Assembly (NCBI GenBank): GCA_024304885.1
Contig: JALJOM010000003.1
Span: 530,110-594,109, forward strand
Length of the DNA: 64,000 nt
Source of the DNA: Beijerinckiaceae bacterium
GTDB taxonomy: Bacteria > Pseudomonadota > Alphaproteobacteria > Rhizobiales > Beijerinckiaceae
Direction of reading: 5' to 3'
Shown: positions 56,516 through 64,000 of the stretch, in pieces
Layout: the number at the start of each line of letters is the position of its first letter
How positions within the stretch are numbered: the first letter of the stretch is position 1
Position numbers and translations under genes: made by a program
The notes under the pieces: generated by a model
Database searches by the model: none
What the model was told of the DNA's origin: nothing
The model's input: only the letters and a program-made list of their open reading frames with translations

Positions 56516-57007
56516 ATGTCCGAAGCCGGCGCGATGCCGAAGCTCGACAGCCAGGTCTGCTTCGCCGTCTATTCGACGCTGCATGCGATCAACCGGGCCT
56601 ATGCGCCGCTGCTCGACGGGCTCGGCCTCACCTACCCGCAATATCTCGTGATGCTCGTGCTCTGGGAGAGCGACGACGTGACGGTGAAGATGCTCGGCGA
56701 GCGACTCTTTCTCGACTCCGGCACCCTGACGCCGCTCCTGAAACGTCTCGAGGCTCTGGGCCGCATCAAGCGCGCGCGAGACCCGAAGGACGAGCGCCAC
56801 GTGCGCGTCAGCCTGACCGAAGCGGGGCGCGAGCTGCGTTCGCGCGCGACAGAGGTTCCGGGCGCGATCGCACGCGCCATGGGACGCCCCGCCGACGACC
56901 TCAAGGCTCTGCGCAAGGAGCTGCGCCGCGTCCGCGCGGCCATGCTCGAAGGCCGAGGGCCTGCCGACGCCGACAAGGAGCGGCCCAAGAAAGCCAACGC
57001 AAAGTAA
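56516..57007 (+). CDS. MarR-family OhrR-like regulator
   Basis: This 163-residue winged-helix regulator has the OhrR pattern: an N-terminal conserved cysteine (Cys15 in LDSQVCFAVYSTLHAINRAY) that senses organic hydroperoxides, the HTH (YLVMLVLWESDDVTVKMLGE, LTPLLKRLEALGRIKRARDP) and the wing. The C-terminal tail is Ala/Lys-rich. OhrR usually represses ohr, a peroxidase gene, but no ohr lies nearby, so the target is unsure. A perfect palindrome 27 bases upstream is a likely own operator. The ATG at 56516 is preferred over a GTG three bases earlier. Confidence 0.85.
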   Translation: MSEAGAMPKLDSQVCFAVYSTLHAINRAYAPLLDGLGLTYPQYLVMLVLWESDDVTVKMLGERLFLDSGTLTPLLKRLEALGRIKRARDPKDERHVRVSLTEAGRELRSRATEVPGAIARAMGRPADDLKALRKELRRVRAAMLEGRGPADADKERPKKANAK

Positions 57008-57065
57008 GCGGCGACCTCGCGTACGCCCGGGCTGTCACGACGGTGCCAGCACCAGGGGCTGGACG

Positions 57066-58166
57066 TCAGCGCCCCTGCAGCAGCCGGCCGACGACCTTCG
57101 ACGTGTAGTCGACCATCGGCACGATTCGCGCGTAGTTCAGCCGGGTCGGGCCGATGACCCCGAGCACGCCGACGATCCGGCTCTGGCTGTCGTGGAACGG
57201 CGCCGCGATCATTGCTGAGCCCGAGAGCGAGAACAGGCGGTTCTCCGAGCCGATGAAGATGCGCACGCCCTCGCCACCTTCGGCGCGGCCGAGGAGGTCG
57301 ATGACCTCCTTCTTGGTCTCGAGGTCGTTGAAGAGGAGCCTTATCCGCTCGAGATCCTCGAGCGCGGTGAGATCCTGCAGGAGGTTGGCCTGGCCTCTGA
57401 CGATGAGCTGCGGGCCCTGACCCGTTCCGTGCGCCCAGCTTGCGAGCCCCGCATCGACGAGGCGAGCGGTCAAGACGCCGAGCTCGACCTCTGCCGCCGC
57501 GTGCGAGGCCTCGATCTCGCGCCTGAGGTCGGGCAGGGTCCGGCCTCGGATTCGCGCGTTCAGATAGTTGCCCGCCTCGACGAGCGCCGAGGCCGGCAGC
57601 CCCGGTGGAATCGGGAAGACGCGATTTTCCACCGTGCCGTCCTCGGCCACGAGCACGGCCAGGGCACGCTCGGGCTCGATACGGACGAACTCGATATGCT
57701 TCAGCCGCGCGTCTTCCTTCGTCGCCACGACCAGGCCCGCGCCCCGCGTGAGGCCCGACAGCATGATCATCGCATCGCCAAGCAGGCCTTCGAGGCTCTG
57801 CTCCTGCGCCGCGGCCTTCACTTGCGCCTCGATCTGCTCGCGCTCCTCTTGCCCGATGTCACCGAGCTCGAGCATCGCGTCGACGAAGAATCGCAAGCCG
57901 AGCTCGGTCGGCAAGCGGCCGGCGCTCGTATGCGGGGCATAGATGAGGCCGAGCTCCTCCAGATCCTGCATCACGTTGCGCACCGAGGCCGGCGACAAGG
58001 GCATCGGCAGGAGCCGAGCGACATGGCGCGAGCCGACGGCCTCCCCGCTCGCGAGGTAGGACTCGACGACGTGGCGAAATATTTCGCGCGAGCGTTCGTT
58101 GAGGGTCGCGAGGCTCGGTCGTCCGGGCTGCATCGCGTCACGCGAGGGATCGAGGGGCCTTGCCAT
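57066..58166 (-). CDS. hrcA: Heat-inducible transcription repressor HrcA
   Basis: This 366-residue protein has the HrcA layout: a winged-helix DNA-binding domain (about 18-90; [20 protein letters not shown], then [20 protein letters not shown]), followed by the GAF-like and dimerisation domains ([40 protein letters not shown]). HrcA represses heat-shock chaperone genes by binding the CIRCE inverted repeat. In many alphaproteobacteria it lies beside grpE, but no grpE or dnaK is next to it here, and no CIRCE sequence was seen in its upstream region. Confidence 0.95.
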   Translation of the reverse strand: MARPLDPSRDAMQPGRPSLATLNERSREIFRHVVESYLASGEAVGSRHVARLLPMPLSPASVRNVMQDLEELGLIYAPHTSAGRLPTELGLRFFVDAMLELGDIGQEEREQIEAQVKAAAQEQSLEGLLGDAMIMLSGLTRGAGLVVATKEDARLKHIEFVRIEPERALAVLVAEDGTVENRVFPIPPGLPASALVEAGNYLNARIRGRTLPDLRREIEASHAAAEVELGVLTARLVDAGLASWAHGTGQGPQLIVRGQANLLQDLTALEDLERIRLLFNDLETKKEVIDLLGRAEGGEGVRIFIGSENRLFSLSGSAMIAAPFHDSQSRIVGVLGVIGPTRLNYARIVPMVDYTSKVVGRLLQGR

Positions 58167-58446
58167 TCCAAGAGGATGGACGCGGTTCCTTCCCGTTGCA
58201 AGTCCCGGGACGCCGATGCGCTGTCCGTTCAGGCCCGGTCAGGAAGCAGGGTCTCGTTCTCGTCTCGGCGCGCTATCCGTCGATGTCGATCTCTTGCGAT
58301 CGCCCTGATGCGCGCGCCCGCTCTCCGAGCGGCTCTCGCCCGAAAGGGCGTAGGAGCGTGGCGAGGGCCGCGAGGACGGCACCTCGAGACCCGGTTCCTT
58401 CGCGGCTGGAATGGCTTCCGATCCGATCGAATCGGAAACCGGGTCT

Positions 58447-58624
58447 ACAATTTTGCCCTGTCGCGGTTTCGCGACGCGAGCCTGCATCCGGTTTGCCGGA
58501 AAATGCTCTAGATCACGATGACTTTGGATCGAATCGATCGAAAGTCACGACACGTGATCGATTCCAAGAGTTCAGAGCGGGATGCGGGCGGAAGACCGCT
58601 GTACGCATTTCCTCATCCCGCTCT
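58447..58624. repeat. Composite palindromic repeat block
   Basis: Three repeat units in a row. First is a family-1 unit (58447-58512, TTTCGCGACGCGAGCCTGC, then GGAAAATGCTCTAG). Second is an inverted repeat with arms GATCACG and CGTGATC (58511-58559, TGACTTTGGATCG / CGATCGAAAGTCA inside). Third is an inverted repeat with 11-base perfect arms AGAGCGGGATG / CATCCCGCTCT (58574-58624). The rest of the 552-base gap between hrcA and the glycosidase gene (58167-58718) contains nothing else recognised. Confidence 0.65.
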
Positions 58625-58718
58625 AGGAACAGTAAGCCGGGCGCGGCACCGACGAGGCGCATGTAGATCGCCGGTGACATGCGCAACGGTGTCCACCTCG
58701 ACGGAGGATGCTACAGCC

Positions 58719-59939
58719 CTATTCGACCATGACGGGTATCCCGGATATGTAAATCTGGTTGCCGGAGATCGTGCCCCGGGTACCATAGGCGTCTTGGGTC
58801 TTGGTATATCTGGCGTCGACCGTGATCTTCTGCCACCATCCTTTGATATGCCACGCTATGGCTCGCGACGAGCCGAGCGCGCACCAATAGATATCTCCAT
58901 ACAGGGTGCAGCTCACGGTGCGTCCGGTCAGCCAGTCGCGGACGACCTGGTAGACCTTGCCCGCAGTCCGAGTCTTCCACGTTGCGCGGTTCCACAGGCC
59001 GGCCAGCGTCTCGGTCTCCTCCCACATGAACCAATAGGACCGCTCGATCCCGAGCGACGCCTCCAGGATGGTGTGGCGCGCGAGCCATTTCGACTGGTCC
59101 TCGTCGGTCACTCCATATCCCGGGGTCCAGCCCTTGACCCAGAAGCTGCGCTCCGTGTCCCAGAGCGGCTTGCTCGATTGACCATAGGCCGCCATGACGG
59201 CGCGGGTATCCTGGATGCGGGGGACGATTTTTTCAGGAGTACCGAACGTGTAGCCGTGAATGGCGACCACATCGACATAGGCGCCCCCTCCGAGAGAGAA
59301 AAAGTCCCGGAGCCAGGCAGAGCTGCCTTGAGGGCCGGGAGAGACGACGATGCCTCCCGCATTCTTGATGATCGGATAGGCGACCTTCGCCATGGCGACC
59401 ATGTCCGCCGCGGTTCCCGTCCAGGAGTTCGGGGAGTTCGGCTCGTTCCACAGCTCCCAGTACTTGATGACGTTGCAATACCGTGCGACGATCGCCTTGA
59501 CGAAGTTGGTCCACGGGCCCAAGTTCGATGTGGAGGGATAGCCAGTCCACCACAACGGTGGATTGATGAACGTGTAGAGGATCTCCTTGCCTTCGCTCGC
59601 GATCTTGCTCACATAGGCGTCCAGGGCGCTCCAGTCGTAGTAGCCGTTCCACACGTTGATATCGCCCCACGACACGCCTGGCCAGGTCGCCACGGTCCGC
59701 GCCGACGCGAACGAGACGGCTGGCCAGGGTAGGTAGTTGGGCGCCGCGAGATGCAAGCCCCAGAAGCTCGCTTCTACCGTCGGTGTCCGCGAGATTGTCG
59801 GGGCCGGCGTGCAGGCGCCGAAAGCCAGCCCGGCATCGCCCATCAGGAAGCAGGCCAATGCCGTCGCCCTCGAGAGCTGCTTTTTCCTGTGCCTCCTCGG
59901 CATGCCCCGCGTCGGCTGTGGGCAATAGCGCTTGGTCAT
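58719..59939 (-). CDS. Secreted clan GH-A glycoside hydrolase
   Basis: This 406-residue protein has a long N-terminal export segment (about 20-42, LSRATALACFLMGDAGLAFG). The TIM-barrel glycosidase has the acid/base Glu166 in KYWELWNEPNSP and the probable nucleophile Glu263 in LWDTERSFW. That pair places it in clan GH-A, close to GH39-like enzymes such as PslG. It could cut an exopolysaccharide or a plant or fungal glycan. DNA here is less GC-rich than the neighbouring housekeeping genes and it lies between a repeat block and an A/T-rich stretch, so gain by transfer is possible. AAGGAAAGGGA precedes the ATG. Confidence 0.8.
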   Translation of the reverse strand: MTKRYCPQPTRGMPRRHRKKQLSRATALACFLMGDAGLAFGACTPAPTISRTPTVEASFWGLHLAAPNYLPWPAVSFASARTVATWPGVSWGDINVWNGYYDWSALDAYVSKIASEGKEILYTFINPPLWWTGYPSTSNLGPWTNFVKAIVARYCNVIKYWELWNEPNSPNSWTGTAADMVAMAKVAYPIIKNAGGIVVSPGPQGSSAWLRDFFSLGGGAYVDVVAIHGYTFGTPEKIVPRIQDTRAVMAAYGQSSKPLWDTERSFWVKGWTPGYGVTDEDQSKWLARHTILEASLGIERSYWFMWEETETLAGLWNRATWKTRTAGKVYQVVRDWLTGRTVSCTLYGDIYWCALGSSRAIAWHIKGWWQKITVDARYTKTQDAYGTRGTISGNQIYISGIPVMVE

Positions 59940-60370
59940 TCTCGTCCCTTTCCTTTGCACGTGGATTGGGACGGATTATCGTGGAGCATACGGCCGAGCT
60001 CGGGCTTGGCCGTGACTAATCCAGGCCTTTTTCGAGGTCATCTCATGAAAGCTGCTCGACGGCGGCGTGAATATTTCCGCTACGCAATGCTTGACAATAT
60101 AGATTCGCAGCACCCGCAACGGACTGCGATGAATTATAAATCTCACAATTTATTATAGCCTATACTCGTAATATATATAGACAAAGATTTGCCTTGTTCA
60201 AGGCGGGGCTCGCGCCGGGCGACCATCTCGGTGCGACGACGTATCTTGCCGGGCGTCGTGCTATGCACGGACGAGTAGCGGAGCGATCGCCGGCACCAGC
60301 GGGTTATCAGTGCATGCAGCGTTGCGGTGACGGGGCGCTGCATGATCGAGCGGGGGGAAGGAGTACGATC
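59940..60370. other. A/T-rich intergenic stretch with divergent promoters
   Basis: These 431 bases separate the leftward glycosidase from the rightward HAD gene. A stretch at about 60060-60195 is unusually A/T-rich (TATAAATCTCACAATTTATT, AATATATATAG) and probably holds promoters and a bend or nucleoid-protein site. No gene or RNA is seen. Confidence 0.5.
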
Positions 60371-61384
60371 ATGCCGTCGGTGAAGCGTTTCGCATGCATG
60401 GTCTTGTCGCTGGCACTCTGCATCGCATCCGGGGCCGAGGCCACGGCCGATCCGCTGCCCTCGTGGAACGAGGGCCCGGCCAAGCAGGCCATCATCGCGT
60501 TCGTGGCGGAGACGACGAGCCCCGCGAGCCCGAAATTCGTGCCGCCCGAGGCCCGCATCGCCACGTTCGACCAGGACGGCACGACCTGGGTGTCTCACCC
60601 GATGTATACGCAGGTCGTCTACTGCCTGGAGCGGGTGCCTGCGGTCGTGGCCAGGAAGCCCGAGCTCAGAAAGGTCGAGCCGTTCAAGACCGTGCTTTCC
60701 GGCAGCCGGGAGGCGATCGCGAAGCTCTCGACGAAGGATTTGCTGAAGATCCTCGCCGTCACGCTCTCCGGAACGACCGTGGAGGAATTCGAGGCCGAGG
60801 TCGAAAAATGGCTCTCGACCGCCAAGCACCCGCGATGGGACCGTCCCTACACCGAGCTGACCTATCAACCGATGCTCGAGGTGATGAGCTACCTGCGCGC
60901 CAACGGCTACAAGACCTATATCGTCACCGGCGGCGGCCAGGATTTCGTGCGCGCCTACGCCGAGCGTGTCTATGGGATTCCACCCGAGCAGGTGGTCGGC
61001 TCGGCCGGCGCGACGAAATACGGCACCGACAAGCGCGGCAAGCCGATCCTGACCAAGGAGCCGAAGCTCCTCTTGAACGACAACGATGCGGGCAAGCCGG
61101 AAGGCATCCACCTCGTGATCGGGCGCCGGCCGGTCATCGCCTTCGGCAATTCCACCGGCGATCGCGAGATGTTGGAATATACGACTGCCGGCGCCGGCGC
61201 GCGGCTCGGGCTCCTCGTTCTCCACGACGACGCGACACGTGAATATGCCTATGGCCCGGCGGCAGGGCTTCCGGACACGAAGGTCGGCGCCTTCACGCGA
61301 GACCTCTACGACGAGGCGAAAAGGAACGGCTGGGTCATCATCAGCATGAAGAACGCCTGGAGGCGCATCTTCGCCTTCGAGTAG
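60371..61384 (+). CDS. Exported HAD-superfamily phosphatase
   Basis: This 337-residue protein has a signal peptide (MPSVKRFACMVLSLALCIAS, cleaved near residue 26). The HAD domain has the nucleophile motif FDQDGTTW (Asp67, Asp69), the IVTGGGQDF motif II, a Lys in RGKPILTKEP and the end GNSTGDREML (acidic motif IV). It is a phosphatase of the periplasmic or acid-phosphatase-like HAD group with unknown substrate. GAAGGAG lies before the ATG at 60371. Confidence 0.85.
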   Translation: MPSVKRFACMVLSLALCIASGAEATADPLPSWNEGPAKQAIIAFVAETTSPASPKFVPPEARIATFDQDGTTWVSHPMYTQVVYCLERVPAVVARKPELRKVEPFKTVLSGSREAIAKLSTKDLLKILAVTLSGTTVEEFEAEVEKWLSTAKHPRWDRPYTELTYQPMLEVMSYLRANGYKTYIVTGGGQDFVRAYAERVYGIPPEQVVGSAGATKYGTDKRGKPILTKEPKLLLNDNDAGKPEGIHLVIGRRPVIAFGNSTGDREMLEYTTAGAGARLGLLVLHDDATREYAYGPAAGLPDTKVGAFTRDLYDEAKRNGWVIISMKNAWRRIFAFE

Positions 61385-61530
61385 CACGGCTCGTCCCGCA
61401 AGACCGTCATGGTATTCGCGCGCCTTGGTGAATGTCGCCGGGGCTTCTAGTCTTCCGGCACAGCGAGCGATTCGAGACCACGTCACGAACGGCGGCGCGA
61501 CGCTCGCGTGATCCGATCGCGGGACGGAAG

Positions 61531-62772
61531 ATGCGCTTCATTCATGCGGCCGACCTTCACCTCGACAGCCCGATGGCCGGGCTCAGGTCCCGCCATGGGG
61601 CGCGCGCGGAAGATGTCTCTTGCGCGACCCGCACCGCGTTTCGCCGCATGATCGACGTCGCGATCCGCGAGAAGGTCGATCTCGTCCTGATCGCGGGCGA
61701 CGTGTTCGACCGCGACTGGACGGACTATTCGACCGGGCTCTTCTTCACGAAAGGGCTTTCCGATCTCGGCAAGGCCGGCATCCGCGTCGCGCTCGTCCGC
61801 GGCAACCACGATGCGGAAGGCCGCATCAGCCGCAACCTGGCCTGGCCGGCGAACGTCCACGAGTTCGGGAGCCGGGCGGCTTCGACCCGGCTTCTCGAGG
61901 ATCTCGGCGTCGCGATCCACGGCCAGAGCTTTCCCGATCGCGCGGTCGCGGAAAACCTCGCCGCCGCCTATCCGCGTCCGAGGGCCGGACTTTTCAACAT
62001 CGGCCTGTTGCATACGTCCTGCGATGGCAGGTACGGGCACGATCCCTATGCCCCCTGCGGCCTCGAGGACCTCGTCGGAAAAGGCTACGATTATTGGGCG
62101 CTCGGCCATGTCCATCGGCGCCTCGTGCTCGCCGAGGACCCGTGGGTGGTTTTTCCGGGAAACCTTCAAGGCCGCCATGTCAACGAGCAAGGCGAGAAGG
62201 GCTTCACGATGGTGACGGTCGAGGCCGGCCGGGTGCGGGAGGTGACGCATTGCCCGGCCGACGACCTGCGCTGGGTCGATCTTCGCATCGACGTTTCCCG
62301 AGCGGCGACGCTCGACGAGGCCTTGCCTTGCATCGCCGAGGCCTACGCGGCAGCAGTCGCCGGCGACCGGGCCATCGCCGCGCGGGTCCGCTTCGTCGGA
62401 GCGAGCGCGGCCCACGGCGCGCTCATCGCCGAGCGCGAGCGGCTCGAGGCGGAATGCGACAGCCTCGCCGCGCAAGCCCCCGGAACCTTCTCGATCGAGA
62501 AAATCCTGATCGAGACACGCCCGGCCGGCCATCCGGACGTGGCCGGGCTCGCGCGTGTCGATCTCGCGCCGCTCCTTCGCGCACTCTCGGAGGACGTGCA
62601 CGAAGCCGCCGATCTCCGCCTCGGCCTCGAGGAGGCGCTGCGGCGCTTGCCGCCCCATCTCCGCGAGGAGGTCGGCCTGACCCATATCGGGGACGAGCGC
62701 TTCGCCTCGCTCCTCGCCGATGCGCAGGCGCTCCTCGCCTATCGGCTCGCCGGTGGGGATCGACGCCATTGA
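61531..62772 (+). CDS. YhaO-like DNA repair exonuclease (SbcD family)
   Basis: This 413-residue metallophosphoesterase has the Mre11/SbcD motifs: FIHAADLHLDSP (Asp8, His10), LVLIAGDVFDRDW, LVRGNHDAEG and WALGHVHRR. The C-terminal region is the YhaO-type extension. It forms a nuclease complex with the AAA protein encoded by the next gene, which overlaps its stop. The pair is the bacterial relative of Mre11-Rad50 and SbcCD, acting on DNA ends and hairpins. The start at 61531 fits the conserved MRFIHAAD beginning. Confidence 0.9.
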   Translation: MRFIHAADLHLDSPMAGLRSRHGARAEDVSCATRTAFRRMIDVAIREKVDLVLIAGDVFDRDWTDYSTGLFFTKGLSDLGKAGIRVALVRGNHDAEGRISRNLAWPANVHEFGSRAASTRLLEDLGVAIHGQSFPDRAVAENLAAAYPRPRAGLFNIGLLHTSCDGRYGHDPYAPCGLEDLVGKGYDYWALGHVHRRLVLAEDPWVVFPGNLQGRHVNEQGEKGFTMVTVEAGRVREVTHCPADDLRWVDLRIDVSRAATLDEALPCIAEAYAAAVAGDRAIAARVRFVGASAAHGALIAERERLEAECDSLAAQAPGTFSIEKILIETRPAGHPDVAGLARVDLAPLLRALSEDVHEAADLRLGLEEALRRLPPHLREEVGLTHIGDERFASLLADAQALLAYRLAGGDRRH

Positions 62773-64000
62773 GGTTCGCGGAGCTTCATCTCGAGCGCTA
62801 CGGCCACTTCACCGGGAAGCGCCTCGACCTTTCCGGCGACGCGGTCCTCCTCCACGTCGTCTTCGGCCGCAACGAGGCCGGCAAGTCGACGATCTTGTCC
62901 GCCATCGCCGATCTCCTGTTCGGCGTCCCGGCGCGGACGACATTCGGCTTCCTGCACGATTACGACAGCCTGAGGATCGGGGCCACGATCGTCTCGCGCC
63001 GTGGCGAGCGGCTCGCCTTCAAGCGGCGCAAGGGCAATGCCCGGACCCTACGCACAGACGCCGATCAGGTGCTCCCCGACGGCGTGCTCGTACCCTTCCT
63101 GGGTGATGCGGATCGCGCCCTGTTCGAAGGCATGTTCGGGCTCGACCACGCCCGGCTTCGCGCGGCCGGCGAGCGCATGCTGGAAAGCGACGGCGACCTC
63201 GGGCGCAGCCTGTTCGAGGCCGGCAGCGGGCTCGACCGCGTGGACCTCGTCCGCAAGTCCCTCGAAGCCGAGATCGATGCGCTCGGCACGCCGGAGCGAA
63301 AGGCCTCCAGGAAGCCCCTTTGGCAGGCCGCGGAAAGCTTTGCCGAGGCCCAGAAAGCCAAGCGCGAGCTCGCCTTGCGTCACGAGGAATTTCGCGCCGC
63401 CGAGAAAGCGCTCGACGAGGCGATCGCGGCCAAGGCCGGGATCAACGAGGCGCTTGCCTCGATCCGGGAAAGACGGAGCGGGCAGGAGCGGATCCGTCGC
63501 GCGGGGCCGATCCTGATCGACATCGATCGCCTCGCCCGAGAGCTCGACGCCTTCGCGGACGTGCCGGATCTTCCCGCGGGCTTCGAGGCAGAGAGGCTCC
63601 GCTGCGTGGAGCGCTTCCTCGCGGCAGAGACCGCCGTCGAGACGGCGCGACGGTCGAACGCGGCGCTCGAGCGCGACCTCGAGGCGATCCCGGCCGGTGA
63701 CACGCTGACGCGATTTGCGGCCGAGATCGGTGCCTTGCAGACCCGGCTCGGCGAATATCTGAAGGGCATCGCGGACGAACCGAAGCTCGCCCGCGATATC
63801 GCGCGGTTCGACGACGAGATCGGCCGCCTCGTCGGCTCGCTCGGGATCGCGCTCGGGCCGGCCGAGGCCGAGGACAGGATTCCGAAAAAGCCGCTGGTCG
63901 CGAGGATCCGCTCGGCGATCCGCGAGGGCGACAAGCTGCGCACGAAGCTCGAAGCCGCCAAGGATGAATATGCGCATGCGCAGAGCGCTCTCGCCGAGGC
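62769..64000 (+). CDS. YhaN-like AAA ATPase (3' end outside window)
   Basis: The frame starts at a TTG (62769) that overlaps the YhaO-like stop by 3 bases and stays open to the window end (about 410 residues seen). It begins RFAELHLERYGHFTGKRLDL, then has Walker A FGRNEAGKSTILSAIADLLF (about 33-52), and then long coiled-coil stretches (AESFAEAQKAKRELALRHEE; AERLRCVERFLAAETAVETA). This is the Rad50/SbcC-like partner of the exonuclease. The C-terminal Walker B half lies beyond the window. Confidence 0.88.
   Translation, partial: MRFAELHLERYGHFTGKRLDLSGDAVLLHVVFGRNEAGKSTILSAIADLLFGVPARTTFGFLHDYDSLRIGATIVSRRGERLAFKRRKGNARTLRTDADQVLPDGVLVPFLGDADRALFEGMFGLDHARLRAAGERMLESDGDLGRSLFEAGSGLDRVDLVRKSLEAEIDALGTPERKASRKPLWQAAESFAEAQKAKRELALRHEEFRAAEKALDEAIAAKAGINEALASIRERRSGQERIRRAGPILIDIDRLARELDAFADVPDLPAGFEAERLRCVERFLAAETAVETARRSNAALERDLEAIPAGDTLTRFAAEIGALQTRLGEYLKGIADEPKLARDIARFDDEIGRLVGSLGIALGPAEAEDRIPKKPLVARIRSAIREGDKLRTKLEAAKDEYAHAQSALAE

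Noticed and set aside
58167-58446. Expected CIRCE element upstream of hrcA
   Set aside because: No TTAGCACTC-N9-GAGTGCTAA-like sequence was found by reading both strands.

Overview
The window is about 64 kb of GC-rich DNA with densely packed genes. It fits an alphaproteobacterial chromosome, most likely order Hyphomicrobiales (Rhizobiales). The reasons are the gene order chorismate mutase-hisC-tyrC, the thrB-rnhA pair, cvpA-purF, LigD with two Ku proteins, a DUF1523 protein, and several copies of palindromic intergenic repeats of the kind common in that order. The species cannot be named from sequence alone.

Region by region. 1-3.3 kb: the tail of a coiled-coil protein with a PodJ-like motif, an orphan PAAR spike protein, a TPR-methyltransferase and a Gly/Trp-rich secreted protein. 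3.3-12.75 kb: a mobile element of about 9.5 kb inserted in the 3' end of a tRNA-Ser(GGA) gene. It carries a tyrosine integrase, an AlpA-like excisionase, a two-part primase/helicase, an XRE regulator, a terminase-small-subunit-like protein and several unknown cargo genes. It has no capsid or tail genes, so it looks like a phage satellite (PICI- or P4-like). 12.7-22 kb: the tRNA, a TonB-domain protein with a palindromic repeat inside its coding sequence, a pseudouridine synthase, a Tat-exported tyrosinase, and a non-homologous end-joining cluster (ku-ligD converging on a second ku) followed by a membrane acyltransferase-like protein.

22-31 kb: prfC, then the cytochrome bo3-type quinol oxidase operon cyoABCD. 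cyoD runs straight into a decayed second copy of the prfC 3' end, and its last 17 codons come from that copy. A P2-type cation ATPase follows. 31-46 kb: purF and cvpA, a large patatin-like protein, thrB-rnhA, an L,D-transpeptidase, an XRE-cupin regulator, an LpxH-like phosphoesterase paired with a GT4 glycosyltransferase, and small secreted proteins.

46-64 kb: a universal stress protein, the Phe/Tyr genes (chorismate mutase, hisC, tyrC), kup, a cytochrome b561-like protein, mutS, an OhrR-like regulator, hrcA, a secreted clan GH-A glycosidase, a HAD phosphatase, and a YhaO/YhaN (SbcCD-like) pair that leaves the window.

Most of the window is housekeeping DNA. The accessory signals are the tRNA-Ser element, the prfC-remnant/cyo junction, the dispersed palindromes (one inside a gene), and the glycosidase locus with its AT-rich upstream DNA.
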